Source: Candidatus Hebobacterum abditum (GTDB lineage Bacteria > Armatimonadota > Hebobacteria > Hebobacterales > Hebobacteraceae). Taken from it: a DNA stretch of 64,000 bases. Shown one piece after another: positions 54,077-63,625 of the stretch. The position numbers were made by a program, and so were the translations under genes. The stretch spans positions 67,859 to 131,858 of the forward strand of contig JALGXW010000010.1 in NCBI GenBank assembly GCA_029821875.1, read 5' to 3'. Positions within the stretch are counted from its first letter, which is position 1. Each line of letters begins with the position of its first letter. A model generated the notes under the pieces. It saw only the letters and a program-made list of their open reading frames with translations. It ran no database searches and was not told the DNA's origin.

Positions 54077-55882
54077 ATGACGATCAAGCAATGGTTCGAG
54101 GATGTTCGCAGCACGTTCGCGCGGCTTGGATGTCGAAGCAGGTGGCTGCCGCTGACCGCGGCCGCGCTGGCAACAGCATCCGCCACAGGACTCGCGGCGC
54201 CGAGGGCCCTCGCACAGGCGGCCGACGTCGAGCTGCCGGGCATCTCGGTGAAGGCCGAGGAATCGGGCAAGACCGAGGTCGAGCTCCCCGGCCTCTCCGT
54301 CAAGGTCATCCCGCCCGAAGTCCACTCGACCGTGGAGGGCGAGGCGATCGACCTGTCGGGGGTGTGGAAGTTCAAGGGCGATTGGCTGGAGAGCGGCCTC
54401 TCAGAGGGCTGGTACAGGCCAGACTTCGACGACTCGGAATGGGGCGAGCTGCATGTCCCGGCGTCATGGGAGAGTCAGGGGATCTTGACGAACAACCCAC
54501 GGTGGCCGGTGAACACCGATGAGTGCGGCTACAACGGCTTCGCCTGGTATCGGACGCGCTTCACGGTGCCGGAGAGCTGGGCGGACGGTCGAGTGCTGCT
54601 TCGAATCGGGCGCATCTGGGACGAGGACTGGACATATGTCAACGGCCAGTCGGTGGGGCAGATGACGGGGGCGGATGTTTGGAACCGGCAGCGGCGGTAC
54701 CTGATCCCGCCCGATCTACTGAGGCCCGGCGAGGACAATGTCATCGCCATTCGCGTCTACGACAGCACGCGCGAGGGTGGGATTGCTGAAGGGCCAGTGG
54801 AGCTGGTGAACGTGTCGCGGGGAGCCGTGGCCGATGTGCTTCCGCCAGAGCCGCGGGAGTACAGGCGGACCCGAGGCGATGTCGTCCGATTCGGGTCGAA
54901 TGTGACGATCGACGCCGACGAGAAGGTCACCGGAGATGCAGTCGCGATCGGCGGGAATGTGGATGTCTACGGCCACGTCGCCGGCGAAGCGGTGGCGGTC
55001 GGCGGCTCCATACACGCGAGAGACGGAAGCCGCATCGATGGCGGTGCGGTGGCAGTGGGCGGAAGCGTCCATCGGGAGCCAGGAGCGACGATCGGCGGCG
55101 AGATCGTGGAAACCGGGTTCAGCCCTCCTCTGGTTCTGTTTGGCCCGTGGGGGTGGGCGCAGCCAATTGTGCTGCTCGTCGGCGCCGTCATCGCGTGGGG
55201 ATTCATTGCGCTCCTGTCGGTGCTGTTGTTCCGGGAGCGTCTGGAGGTGATGGCGGCGGCGCTGCCGGTGTATCCGGCACGAGCGGTGCTGTACGGACTG
55301 GTGGGGTTCGCTCTGACGCCGGCGGCGCTGCTGGCGGCCGTGGTGGTGGCGGCGTTTGTGAGCGCGGTGCTGGCAATAACGCTCGTGGGGATTCCGCTCA
55401 TACCGGTGGTAGGCGCGGGGCTCATCGCGCTGATCGTGGCCGGCTTCGTGCTCCTGCTTGCAGGGGCAGTAGGGGTGTGGCTCAGCATCGGGAAAGCCGT
55501 GGCGACGAGCCTGAAGAAGCCGGGCCTGCACCCGGTATGGGCGACACTGATCGGGCTGGTGCTGGTCGCGGTGGCGATCCAACTACCAGTGATCGGCTCA
55601 CTCGTACTCCTCACGTTCATCGTCTTCGGCTTCGGTCTGGCGATCATGACGGGGTTCGGCACGAACCCAGAATGGGCCCACGGACGACTCGGCTTCCGAT
55701 CAAGCCGTCCTCCGTCGGCGGCGCCGGCGCCTCCTGCACCGGGATCGCCGGAGCCGGCACAGCCGGTCACGCCCGTGAGTGCGGGAGAGGCGGGGTCTGC
55801 AGCGGAACAACACGACCCTGGCGCGGGTGAGCCGACTGAAGACACCGGTGGGCAAGGCGAAGAGAAGCAGCCTGAGCCGTAG
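54077..55882 (+). CDS. GH2-like sugar-binding domain + bactofilin-like/polymer-forming repeat + multi-TM protein
   Basis: DLSGVWKFKGDW...YRPDFDDSEWGELHVPASWESQG...YRTRFTVPESW; VTGDAVAIGGNVDVYGHVAGEAVAVGGSIHARDGSRIDGGAVAVGGSV; hydrophobic C-terminal region. Confidence 0.75.
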   Translation: MTIKQWFEDVRSTFARLGCRSRWLPLTAAALATASATGLAAPRALAQAADVELPGISVKAEESGKTEVELPGLSVKVIPPEVHSTVEGEAIDLSGVWKFKGDWLESGLSEGWYRPDFDDSEWGELHVPASWESQGILTNNPRWPVNTDECGYNGFAWYRTRFTVPESWADGRVLLRIGRIWDEDWTYVNGQSVGQMTGADVWNRQRRYLIPPDLLRPGEDNVIAIRVYDSTREGGIAEGPVELVNVSRGAVADVLPPEPREYRRTRGDVVRFGSNVTIDADEKVTGDAVAIGGNVDVYGHVAGEAVAVGGSIHARDGSRIDGGAVAVGGSVHREPGATIGGEIVETGFSPPLVLFGPWGWAQPIVLLVGAVIAWGFIALLSVLLFRERLEVMAAALPVYPARAVLYGLVGFALTPAALLAAVVVAAFVSAVLAITLVGIPLIPVVGAGLIALIVAGFVLLLAGAVGVWLSIGKAVATSLKKPGLHPVWATLIGLVLVAVAIQLPVIGSLVLLTFIVFGFGLAIMTGFGTNPEWAHGRLGFRSSRPPSAAPAPPAPGSPEPAQPVTPVSAGEAGSAAEQHDPGAGEPTEDTGGQGEEKQPEP

Positions 55883-55906
55883 TGAGACCTAGGCAGAGAT
55901 AGAGAG

Positions 55907-55936
55907 ACGGCCGGCGGTCCGTGGACCGCCGGCCGT
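55907..55936. terminator. bidirectional terminator-like hairpin between convergent genes
   Basis: acggccggcggtcc-gt-ggaccgccggccgt, 14-bp perfect arms. Confidence 0.7.
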
Positions 55937-55961
55937 TGTGCCTTGGGCAAGGCGAGTTCGA

Positions 55962-56576
55962 TCAGTACTGCCCGACTCGAAGCGTCCGCTTGCGGCTGCC
56001 CCGCTGGAGACTGATGGTGTTAGAGGAGATCGTCAGCACCCGGTAGTTCTCTTCGAAGACGTCCCCCTCACTGACAACATACCGGTTCTCACCTCTGCGC
56101 AGGACAGCCACCCGCGGTTCGCCCTGAACGACGCCGGAAAGCCACAGGACGTCCGGCGGCGGGCCGCTCGGCAACTGACTCACGGTGGCTGCGCCCCAGT
56201 TCGGCGGCGGCAGCGGCGGCAGCGAGCGAGTCCGCGCCGGGGCGGTTGTCTGCTTCGGCCGCGCTGAGGCGGGCGGCACGCTTCCGCCGGTGGGGAGCGG
56301 CTTCGCCTCCGCCGCCCGAGGGGCGCCGCCTGGGCCAGGGATCGAATCGTCCGAGTCCGCCTCCGCGTCCGCAACTCCGAGCTCGAGCGATTCGCTCACC
56401 GCGGCGTTCTCCTCCGCGTGAGTCGGCGCGGCCGACACGCTCGCCGGGGCTTCATCTTGAGCCGCGGCCGCCTCGGGGGCCCCGGTCACGCGGGAGAGCA
56501 CCAGCCCCGCTGCGACCATCACGAACGCAGCGGAGAGCGCTGCTATCTTTGGCAGAGCCAGTCGCTTCATCTTCAT
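55962..56576 (-). CDS. signal-anchored P/A-rich protein with C-terminal small beta domain (PilP/GspC-like pattern)
   Basis: MKMKRLALPKIAALSAAFVMVAAGLVL; VLWLSGVVQGEPRVAVLRRGENRYVVSEGDVFEENYRVLTISSNTISLQRGSRKRTLRVGQY. Confidence 0.55.
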   Translation of the reverse strand: MKMKRLALPKIAALSAAFVMVAAGLVLSRVTGAPEAAAAQDEAPASVSAAPTHAEENAAVSESLELGVADAEADSDDSIPGPGGAPRAAEAKPLPTGGSVPPASARPKQTTAPARTRSLPPLPPPNWGAATVSQLPSGPPPDVLWLSGVVQGEPRVAVLRRGENRYVVSEGDVFEENYRVLTISSNTISLQRGSRKRTLRVGQY

Positions 56577-56951
56577 GACGTCCTCACAGTCGGCGCGCCT
56601 GCTCATGGTCAGCAGCCTTGACGCCAATCGAGGGGGGGCCTTTCGGACGTGGCGACGACAACAGGCGAAGCGCGCGAAATGTGGTGCCACCTCCGGCTCA
56701 CTATTTCCACAACTGCACCTCCGCACAAGATACAAGTCGACAGACGCACCGCTGGAATCATCTCTCCCGCAACGAAGACAAGCTCCTCGCCAAGGGCGCC
56801 GATTGTGGAATAAGGCGACAGGGGAGCTTAGTGGCGCATGCGCGCCCGCAGGCGGTTCAGAGCCAAGGGCGCGCAGGGGAGGCGACTCGTGGGCCGTGCT
56901 CGGGCAAGAGTGCGGGGAAGCGCACGCGTATGCCTCTGCCGGGAGGGATGA

Positions 56952-57824
56952 GTGCAGCAGACTCAAGCGAGACCGAGCGCGGGGGGCGATCTCGAGGACT
57001 ATCGTCGGCTTCTTGCGCGGGAGCCCGACTCCCTTCGCTTCGCCGAATATGCAGACCTGCTTCGTCGTGCCGGCCAGCTTGCCGACGCGCGCGAGGTATG
57101 TGAGCGCGGCCTGGCGCGCCACCCCGCGTACCCAACGGGGCGCGTCGTGATGGGGGACATCCTGAACGACCTGGGCAAGCCCGCGGAGGCCGAAGGCGAG
57201 TGGCGCCGGGCTCTGACGCTCGACCCGGGCCATCCGGTGGCCCACGTTCGCCTGGGCAGCCTTCATCTGAGTCGAGGCGATACGGAACGCGCGGCCGCGG
57301 CCTTCGAGGCAGCCCTCATCTACAGTCCGGCCCACGACGAAGCGCGTGCGAAGCTGACGGAGATGAGGGGGGCCGGTCCGCTCCCACGTGAGTCCGTTGC
57401 AGAAGGACCCGACGCAGATCGCCGCAGGCCGGGCGACAGACCTGGTTGGCTGACCGACGAACGCGCACACGATTTCGTCGCCCGACTGGCAGCTTCCCCT
57501 CACATTGACAACGCCGCCGTCGTTGACGGGGAGGGCGCCGTTCAGGCCCTCAGCGGCGAGAGGTCCGCGGCGGGTGGTATGGGGCCTCCCGGCGTGTCTT
57601 TCACGGGGGAGGCAAGATCGCTGCTCCGGAGGCTGGGCGCAGGTCGGCTCCGGTCCGCCTTGATCCGGGGCGGCGCGCTGTGCCTGCGGATCGTGCCGGT
57701 GGGCGAGTGGACTCTCATCGTTGCCGCCGCCCGGGGGGGCCCGGTTGGAGAGGTCGACGCGGAGATCGAGGGCGCTCTCGCCGACGAGCCGCCCGATAGC
57801 GCGGATGAGGGAGACTACGAATGA
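56952..57824 (+). CDS. TPR protein with C-terminal Roadblock/LC7-like domain
   Basis: TPR-like ADAREVCERGLARHPAYPTGRVVMGDILNDLGKPAEAEGEWRRAL; C-term ARLAASPHIDNAAVVDGEGAVQALSG... Confidence 0.65.
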   Translation: MQQTQARPSAGGDLEDYRRLLAREPDSLRFAEYADLLRRAGQLADAREVCERGLARHPAYPTGRVVMGDILNDLGKPAEAEGEWRRALTLDPGHPVAHVRLGSLHLSRGDTERAAAAFEAALIYSPAHDEARAKLTEMRGAGPLPRESVAEGPDADRRRPGDRPGWLTDERAHDFVARLAASPHIDNAAVVDGEGAVQALSGERSAAGGMGPPGVSFTGEARSLLRRLGAGRLRSALIRGGALCLRIVPVGEWTLIVAAARGGPVGEVDAEIEGALADEPPDSADEGDYE

Positions 57825-58222
57825 ACGACAATACTGGTGCGACCGATGAGAGGCCGAGGGACTCCCTTAGGTCTCTGTTGGAACTCCCCGGCGTGCTTGC
57901 CGGCATGATTGCCACGGAGGAAGGACTGCCCTTGGCAGCGAGGCTCAGATCAGCGTTGGACGAGGACGCACTGGCAGCAGCCGCCGCGGTTCTTGGTCAG
58001 CTCGGCGCCAAGGCATTGGACGGGATGGGTAACGGCGATCTGGGCCTCCTCGTGCTCGATGCGAGCAAGTTCAGGTTCATGGTCCAGCCGCTGGCCGCGG
58101 GCTACCTTATGTTGGTCACCGAGCCGGACGCGGAGCCTGAGCCAGTGGCCGCAGAGATGAACGCCGCGGTGATAGAGCTTGACCGTGCCATAGCCGGACT
58201 AGGAACAGAACATGCAGCGTGA
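57821..58222 (+). CDS. Roadblock/LC7 domain protein
   Basis: LRSLLELPGVLAGMIATEEGLPLAARLRSALDEDALAAAAAVLGQLG...FRFMVQPLAAGYLMLVT. Confidence 0.8.
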   Translation: MNDNTGATDERPRDSLRSLLELPGVLAGMIATEEGLPLAARLRSALDEDALAAAAAVLGQLGAKALDGMGNGDLGLLVLDASKFRFMVQPLAAGYLMLVTEPDAEPEPVAAEMNAAVIELDRAIAGLGTEHAA

Positions 58223-58243
58223 GTCACGCAGTGAGGTAGTCAG

Positions 58244-58648
58244 ATGATCGAAGCGACTGGCCTAGTAATAACGGAGGCGCAGCTTGCTGATATCGATGCC
58301 GCCTTGGACGAGATGTTGACAGGGGCCAAGGCGAGCAGCGTCCTCCTGATAAACAGCGACGACGGCAGCCTGATCACGGCTCGGGGCGTAAGTGAGGAAC
58401 TCGACACAACATCGCTTGCAGCTCTCGCGGCGGGCGCCTTCGCGTCGACGCGTGAGATCGCCAGGCTGATCGGAGAGCCGGAATTCACAGTCCTCTTCCA
58501 CCAGGGACGGCGCGCCCACGTGCACGTCAACCTTGCCGGAGACCGCGGACTACTCATGACGCTCTTTGCCGATGACACGACGGTCGGCCTCGTCCGCCTC
58601 TGCGCGCGGAAGACGTGCGCTCGCATCAACCACCTTCTATCGGCCTAG
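58244..58648 (+). CDS. Roadblock/LC7 domain protein (MglB-like)
   Basis: LDEMLTGAKASSVLLINSDDGSLITARG...TTSLAALAAGAFASTREIARLIGEPEFTVLFHQGRRAHVHVNLAG. Confidence 0.82.
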   Translation: MIEATGLVITEAQLADIDAALDEMLTGAKASSVLLINSDDGSLITARGVSEELDTTSLAALAAGAFASTREIARLIGEPEFTVLFHQGRRAHVHVNLAGDRGLLMTLFADDTTVGLVRLCARKTCARINHLLSA

Positions 58649-58672
58649 ATCCCAAGGAGTGGCCAAACAGGA

Positions 58673-58697
58673 GCGGCTCCGCGCAATGCGGAGCCGC
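58673..58697 (+). terminator. hairpin after the Roadblock operon
   Basis: gcggctccgc-gcaat-gcggagccgc, 10-bp arms; no clear T tract. Confidence 0.45.
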
Positions 58698-58726
58698 GAC
58701 GCGATACTTGGCTTCAATCCCTAAGT

Positions 58727-58915
58727 CTACTCGCTCCAGATAATCGCCTCTGCTGGGCAACCGTCTATGGCCTCTTGGATCTCGCTCTCGCCCGCGCCCT
58801 TTGGGTCCTTCACCACGGCGATGTCGTCGTCACCCATCTCGAACACGGCCGGGCAGACTTCCACGCACGCGCCGCACCCGGTGCACAGATCCGGGTCTAC
58901 CACTGGTGCCTTCAT
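58727..58915 (-). CDS. ferredoxin (single CxxCxxCxxxCP 4Fe-4S type), 62 aa
   Basis: MKAPVVDPDLCTGCGACVEVCPAVFEMGDDDIAVVKDPKGAGESEIQEAIDGCPAEAIIWSE. Confidence 0.95.
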   Translation of the reverse strand: MKAPVVDPDLCTGCGACVEVCPAVFEMGDDDIAVVKDPKGAGESEIQEAIDGCPAEAIIWSE

Positions 58916-59333
58916 GCTGTCGTCCCTCCAGATCGAGTCATGTGTTGCAGCTCGGGCCGCCGTCCAGACGGCGGAGAGAGTTTCGCCGGGTGCTCCTTGA
59001 TTCCTCTCTGGCACCGGTTGCCCCACCCCCATGCGTCGCTTCCCCCCGGATGCCAAAAGAGAAGCCGTCCCGGCCGGACTCCGCTGATTCAACCCTGTCA
59101 AGGAGGCGAGAGCCGCTGCGCCGCCTCCGCGGCGCGAGTGACCAGGACAGCTAGGTCATTGTACATGGACCGGGGCGCGGGTCCATGCAGACAGCACGAC
59201 AATGTGTGGGAATAATGACATCTGCTCGGGCCCCGTGTGAGCTTGTGTCTACAACCACTTCTGCTGTGTGAAGTTTATCCCCGTGCCGCGCGGGTGTGCC
59301 CACAGCAGTGCTGCACGGCCGAGCCCAGGCGAG

Positions 59334-59407
59334 GAGCGGCAGCTAGGGTACAGCCGGGAGGCGGTGTGAAGAGCGGCAGCTCAGGTACAGTCGGGAGACG
59401 GGGCGGA
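59334..59407. repeat. two-copy imperfect tandem repeat, 37 bp unit
   Basis: gagcggcagctagggtacagccgggaggcggtgtgaa / gagcggcagctcaggtacagtcgggagacggggcgga. Confidence 0.75.
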
Positions 59408-59433
59408 GAAGTCCGGAGAGCGCGGCCGTGCAC

Positions 59434-59508
59434 TGGTGGCACCGGGTGGATTCGAACCACCGACATAGCGGTTATGAACCGCTCGCTCTGCCCCTGAGCT
59501 ACGGTGCC
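59434..59508 (-). tRNA. tRNA with CAU anticodon (Met elongator or Ile2), CCA encoded
   Basis: GGCACCG acceptor pairs CGGTGCC; anticodon loop TTCATAA; TTCGAAT T-loop; terminal ACCA. Confidence 0.92.
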
Positions 59509-59570
59509 CCACGTCCCATATCATAGCTCGAACAGGTACGCTCGACAAGGGGGCACGACGCGGCATCGCC

Positions 59571-61856
59571 TCAGGGGCGACGCGCTGCCTTCCTAGCTGA
59601 GGCGGCTCGTTCCTTCCATCGAGCGACCGCTGCAATGTCGGGCCAGGGGATCGCCAACCTGTGCCCTCTCTCGTCGATCGCGAGCTGGAAGCTGTGCCGG
59701 AAGGCCGCGATCTTCAGAGGCAGGTGGGCCGCTCGCGTCTTCCGGTCGACGGGCCTCACGTACATCTCCTGGTCATCATAGGCGGAGAAGCGGGTCGCCT
59801 CTCGCATGCGCGCGTAGCGCGGAGACAGTCGAGTCACCTCCCGCCATTCGTGAACCGCGTCCTCCGTGTCGCCTTTGAAGTAGTAGACCAGACCGAGGTT
59901 GCTGTGGAGCACTGGGCTGTCTGGGCGCCACTCCACCACCTGCCCAAGGTGCTTGGCCGCCTCCACCAGCATCTTGTCCTTTGCATAGGCGAGGCCGAGA
60001 TCGTTGTGCCCCTCCGGCGACTTCGGCGAGAAGACGAGCACCCTCTTGTAGCTCTCGATGGCCTGACTCAACCGGTCATCCCTGTAGTATGCGAGGCCAA
60101 GGTTGGCGTGCGCGTCCGGGTTGGTCGGCTCCAACCGCACGAGAGTGCGGAAGTTCCCAACCGCGTCTTCCTTCTCGTTCAACTCCAAGGCAACGTGGCC
60201 GGCGATATCGCGCGCGGCCGGGAGGTCCGGGTCCAGTTCTAGCGCGAGCTGCGCCTGTTCGCGGGCAGCGGACAGATCGCCCTCGAGGTAGTACGTGAGA
60301 GCCAGGTTGGAGCGCGCCACAGCACTTCGCGGTGTCATGTCGGCCACGCGCCGGAACTGCTCGGCGGCCTCGACCAGCCGGTTCTGCATCAGGCGGACGA
60401 TCCCGACCGCGTTGAAGGCATCTGCGAAGTCGGGGTAGAGCCCGGTCAGCTCCTCCACCTCGGCCTCGGCTTCGTCGAGCTGTCCCAGCATGCTGCTGGT
60501 CACAACGCTGTTGTATCTGGCCAGTGCATGGCGAGGGTCCATCCGGGTGGCCGCGCGGAAGTGATCGAGGGCACGCCTCAGGTGGTCCGTCAGGTACATC
60601 GCAACGCCCAAGTTGATGATCACCTCGATGCGACGCGGGTCGATCTCATAGGCCCGCTCGAGTTCGCTGACGGCCCGATCGATCATCTCCTCCCGCAATA
60701 GGAGCGTGCCGCTGTTGTAGCGGACCAGGAAGTCGCCGGGGCCCCGCCGGACTGACTGGCGCATACGATCTAGCGCCCGCTCCTTGCGGCCCAGACGGTA
60801 TAGCGCAATCGCACACTGGATGAGCGCCCAGGCGTGATCGGGTTCGACCTCCGATAGGGTCGAGAAGTCGCTGACTGCCGCACGATAGCGCCCGGAGAGC
60901 ATTGCACATACGCCGCGGTTGTAACGGGCTGGAGCGTGAGTTGGGTCTATTCGCAGCGCGGTGGTGAAGCACTCCTCGGCAACGCCCATCTGGCCCCGAG
61001 ACTGGTGGATGATCCCCAAGTTGCACATGGTATCCGGTTCGCGGCGGTGCCGGGCCGTGAGTTGCTCGAGGTCACCCGACGCCTCCTCAAGCTTGCCGAG
61101 TCTCGCCCGCGCCAGCGCCAGAGCGTTCCGCGCCGGGAGGTGACCAGGGTCCAACTCAAGGGTGTTGAGGAAGGCTTGCGCGGCCTCGTCGTACTGCCCG
61201 AGAGCCCACCGAGAGAGGCCCGTGTTCCAGTAGAGCGCCGCGCTCTGTCCAGTCTCGGCTCTCGCCCGGTCCAGCTCTTCCAGGGCGCGCCCGTGTCGGC
61301 CCGCGTGCGCTTGCGCGACAGCGAAGTTGTGGCGCGCGGCGGGGTGCCCGTCGCCGCTCGACACCACCCGGCTCAGCAGCTGCTCCGCACGATCTGGTGA
61401 GCCCTGAAGCCACAGAACGGTCGCCAGGCGACACCGGCCGTCGTGGTCGTCTCGGCGAGACTCCACCGCTTCCTCGCACTCTCTGCGCAGCCAATCGAGG
61501 CGGCGATCAGAGCGCCATTCGAAGAGAGCGGCCATGATCTCCGACCAGCCGTGCCGGAGCGTGCGGATGACAGGACCAGGCGAGCAGCCCATGAGTAGGC
61601 CGGCACCCGCTCCCACGAGCGCGCCCACCACGTACAGGTAGGGGGCAGGGCCGCCCGCGACTCCCATCCGGACCAGGGCGCAGCCGAGCGCGGCCCCAAC
61701 CGCGAGGCACATCCCGTGCCAGACAGAGCCCGCGGCCCGCCCCTCCCCTCGTGCGCCCACACCTCGAGCCTCCGGTGGGTGTTCGAGTGGCGAGCCACAC
61801 GACACGCAGCTCGCGTGCTGTGGCGGATTTGCGCCCCCGCAGAGCCGGCAGACCAA
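59571..61856 (-). CDS. large zinc-ribbon TPR protein
   Basis: MVCRLCGGANPPQHASCVSCGSPL; two TMs; more than ten TPR-like repeats. Confidence 0.85.
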   Translation of the reverse strand: MVCRLCGGANPPQHASCVSCGSPLEHPPEARGVGARGEGRAAGSVWHGMCLAVGAALGCALVRMGVAGGPAPYLYVVGALVGAGAGLLMGCSPGPVIRTLRHGWSEIMAALFEWRSDRRLDWLRRECEEAVESRRDDHDGRCRLATVLWLQGSPDRAEQLLSRVVSSGDGHPAARHNFAVAQAHAGRHGRALEELDRARAETGQSAALYWNTGLSRWALGQYDEAAQAFLNTLELDPGHLPARNALALARARLGKLEEASGDLEQLTARHRREPDTMCNLGIIHQSRGQMGVAEECFTTALRIDPTHAPARYNRGVCAMLSGRYRAAVSDFSTLSEVEPDHAWALIQCAIALYRLGRKERALDRMRQSVRRGPGDFLVRYNSGTLLLREEMIDRAVSELERAYEIDPRRIEVIINLGVAMYLTDHLRRALDHFRAATRMDPRHALARYNSVVTSSMLGQLDEAEAEVEELTGLYPDFADAFNAVGIVRLMQNRLVEAAEQFRRVADMTPRSAVARSNLALTYYLEGDLSAAREQAQLALELDPDLPAARDIAGHVALELNEKEDAVGNFRTLVRLEPTNPDAHANLGLAYYRDDRLSQAIESYKRVLVFSPKSPEGHNDLGLAYAKDKMLVEAAKHLGQVVEWRPDSPVLHSNLGLVYYFKGDTEDAVHEWREVTRLSPRYARMREATRFSAYDDQEMYVRPVDRKTRAAHLPLKIAAFRHSFQLAIDERGHRLAIPWPDIAAVARWKERAASARKAARRP

Positions 61857-62161
61857 ACGATCCCTCCCTTACTGCTCAGTGTGGCGACGTCAGGCCGCCG
61901 GGGTCGTTGAGAGAATACCACAGACGCGCCGCCGCTCCTACCACGCGGAGCGTGGTGCAGCGCGGTCTCGGGGCGCGAGCGCCGGTCAGCATGACAGCGG
62001 ATAGCAAGTGATGGGTCTCATAATAGGGTGTAGCCTGCTCTCTACACCCATCCGCGCGGGTCGTCTGCTCTCGTTTCGGATTCGGCAGCGGTGTGATATA
62101 CTGGGTGAAGCATTCGGCGGGAACCTGCAGGCGTCTTCGGGCGGGCGCGGAAGGGGGGCCG

Positions 62162-62515
62162 ATGTATGTGGCGGGTGCCATTGCGGCGGCGATCATCATC
62201 GTGTGGGCCCTACTCGCTCTGGCGTGGGCCTCATCTGTTTCTCGGCACAGCCCTGAGCTGAGGGAGTCGACGCAGCAGATTCGGTACGGCTGGGAGTGCC
62301 CGAAGTGCGGTCGCACCCACGCGCCGAGCTGCAAGGTCAGCAGGTGCGGCGGGCCGCTGGTCTGGGTCCAGCGCGGTGCGACGATAAAGTGCGCCCGGTG
62401 CCATCGGCGGCTCATCCCCCACCCCTTCCTGTTCCGGATGACCCCCCGCGCGCGCCCCATGTGGTGCGGCGCGTGCAAGTCAATCAGCGTCATCAGGGAC
62501 TGGAAGCTCGGCTAG
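62162..62515 (+). CDS. small membrane protein with two zinc-ribbon-like motifs
   Basis: MYVAGAIAAAIIIVWALLALAW; WECPKCGRTHAPSCKVSRCGG; IKCARCHRRL...MWCGAC. Confidence 0.6.
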   Translation: MYVAGAIAAAIIIVWALLALAWASSVSRHSPELRESTQQIRYGWECPKCGRTHAPSCKVSRCGGPLVWVQRGATIKCARCHRRLIPHPFLFRMTPRARPMWCGACKSISVIRDWKLG

Positions 62516-63471
62516 GCCAGCTTCTTCTCGAGTGTGACCCAACCGCACGTCGGCCGGAAGCCCAGCGCACGATGGTATAGATTCCAGGCCGTCTCGTTCC
62601 CGCGCCAGACGTGAAGGTGGACTCCCTCCGCGCCGTCCCGTAGTGCAGCATTCACGGCCTCAGTCAAGATCAGCTTGCCCAGGCCCTTCCCTCGCCAGCG
62701 CGGCGCCGCGTGGACGCTGGTGAGCCCGTAGAGGCGTCGGCCGTAGTGCCGGAAGTACTCGGGCCAGAGGCCGTAGGCAGTTGTCGCGACGATCTGCCTC
62801 CCGCGACGAAGCTCAACTGAGACTCGCGGCGGGAAGAATGGAGACTCGAGAGGTCTGGCCTCGAGGCGAAGGCCCCATTCTCGCGCTTGCGCGCGGAGCT
62901 GTTCGAGAGCCGCGCCGCAGACGGCCGGACGCTCACCTCCCGATAGGTCGATTTCAGGAGTGCCGTACTCCGCCACCGAGACGTAGCCTCTCTCCCGCGC
63001 GATTCTGAGCGTCTCTCGCCAAGTGCTGCTCAGTCCGGGTATCTCATAGGCGCCGGCGATGCCGTTATAGTAGGGCTGAGCCCCGTACACCCAACTCGTC
63101 CCCAGCAGGACGCGCTGCGCGCCGCCCGCGCCCAGGCGCTCCTCGGCCGCAGCCAACAGCGCGCCCGCGAGGTCCGCCTCCGACGGCGACGTCACGAGGG
63201 CGTAGATCTGTCCCTCTTCAGGATTCACGCTCCTCTCCGCCGGATGGCTCCATAGATTCGTGCGCGGGCCGAAGTGGACGAACCCATTGACCCGCGCGCG
63301 TACGGCGGCGACCAGGACACCCTTCGGGCCGAACCCAGGCTGCGCGAAGGCACGGCATCGCAGATCTGACTCGTCCACCCTCACGAAGTTCGGCGTGTCG
63401 GCAAAGCATTCGTTCCACGCGTCGGCCAACAAGGGCACGTCTTCGGTTCGGAGGCCGCGCAGCTCATCCAT
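62512..63471 (-). CDS. GNAT acetyltransferase
   Basis: LTSVHAAPRWRGKGLGKLILTEAVNAALRDGAEGVHLHVWRGNETAWNLYHRALGF. Confidence 0.88.
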   Translation of the reverse strand: MDELRGLRTEDVPLLADAWNECFADTPNFVRVDESDLRCRAFAQPGFGPKGVLVAAVRARVNGFVHFGPRTNLWSHPAERSVNPEEGQIYALVTSPSEADLAGALLAAAEERLGAGGAQRVLLGTSWVYGAQPYYNGIAGAYEIPGLSSTWRETLRIARERGYVSVAEYGTPEIDLSGGERPAVCGAALEQLRAQAREWGLRLEARPLESPFFPPRVSVELRRGRQIVATTAYGLWPEYFRHYGRRLYGLTSVHAAPRWRGKGLGKLILTEAVNAALRDGAEGVHLHVWRGNETAWNLYHRALGFRPTCGWVTLEKKLA

Positions 63472-63546
63472 CGTCGGGTATCCTCGAGACCGTTCCCTTA
63501 CGGGGCAGTTCTGTGACCATTCGGGTGCCTCCTCTGGCTACTCGCC

Positions 63547-63576
63547 TTGACACGGACCTGGCTGGATGGATACCAT
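63547..63576 (+). promoter_or_regulatory. candidate sigma70 promoter for the M48 peptidase gene
   Basis: TTGACA-N18-TACCAT. Confidence 0.45.
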
Positions 63577-63625
63577 GCCATAGTTGCGATGTAGGAGCGG
63601 TCGCGGCGCGGTCGGGAGAGATTCA

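Noticed and set aside
56577-57503. 5' extension of the 55962-57503 minus ORF
   Set aside because: The signal sequence starts at MKMKRLALPK (56576); the upstream part is antisense to the TPR-Roadblock gene
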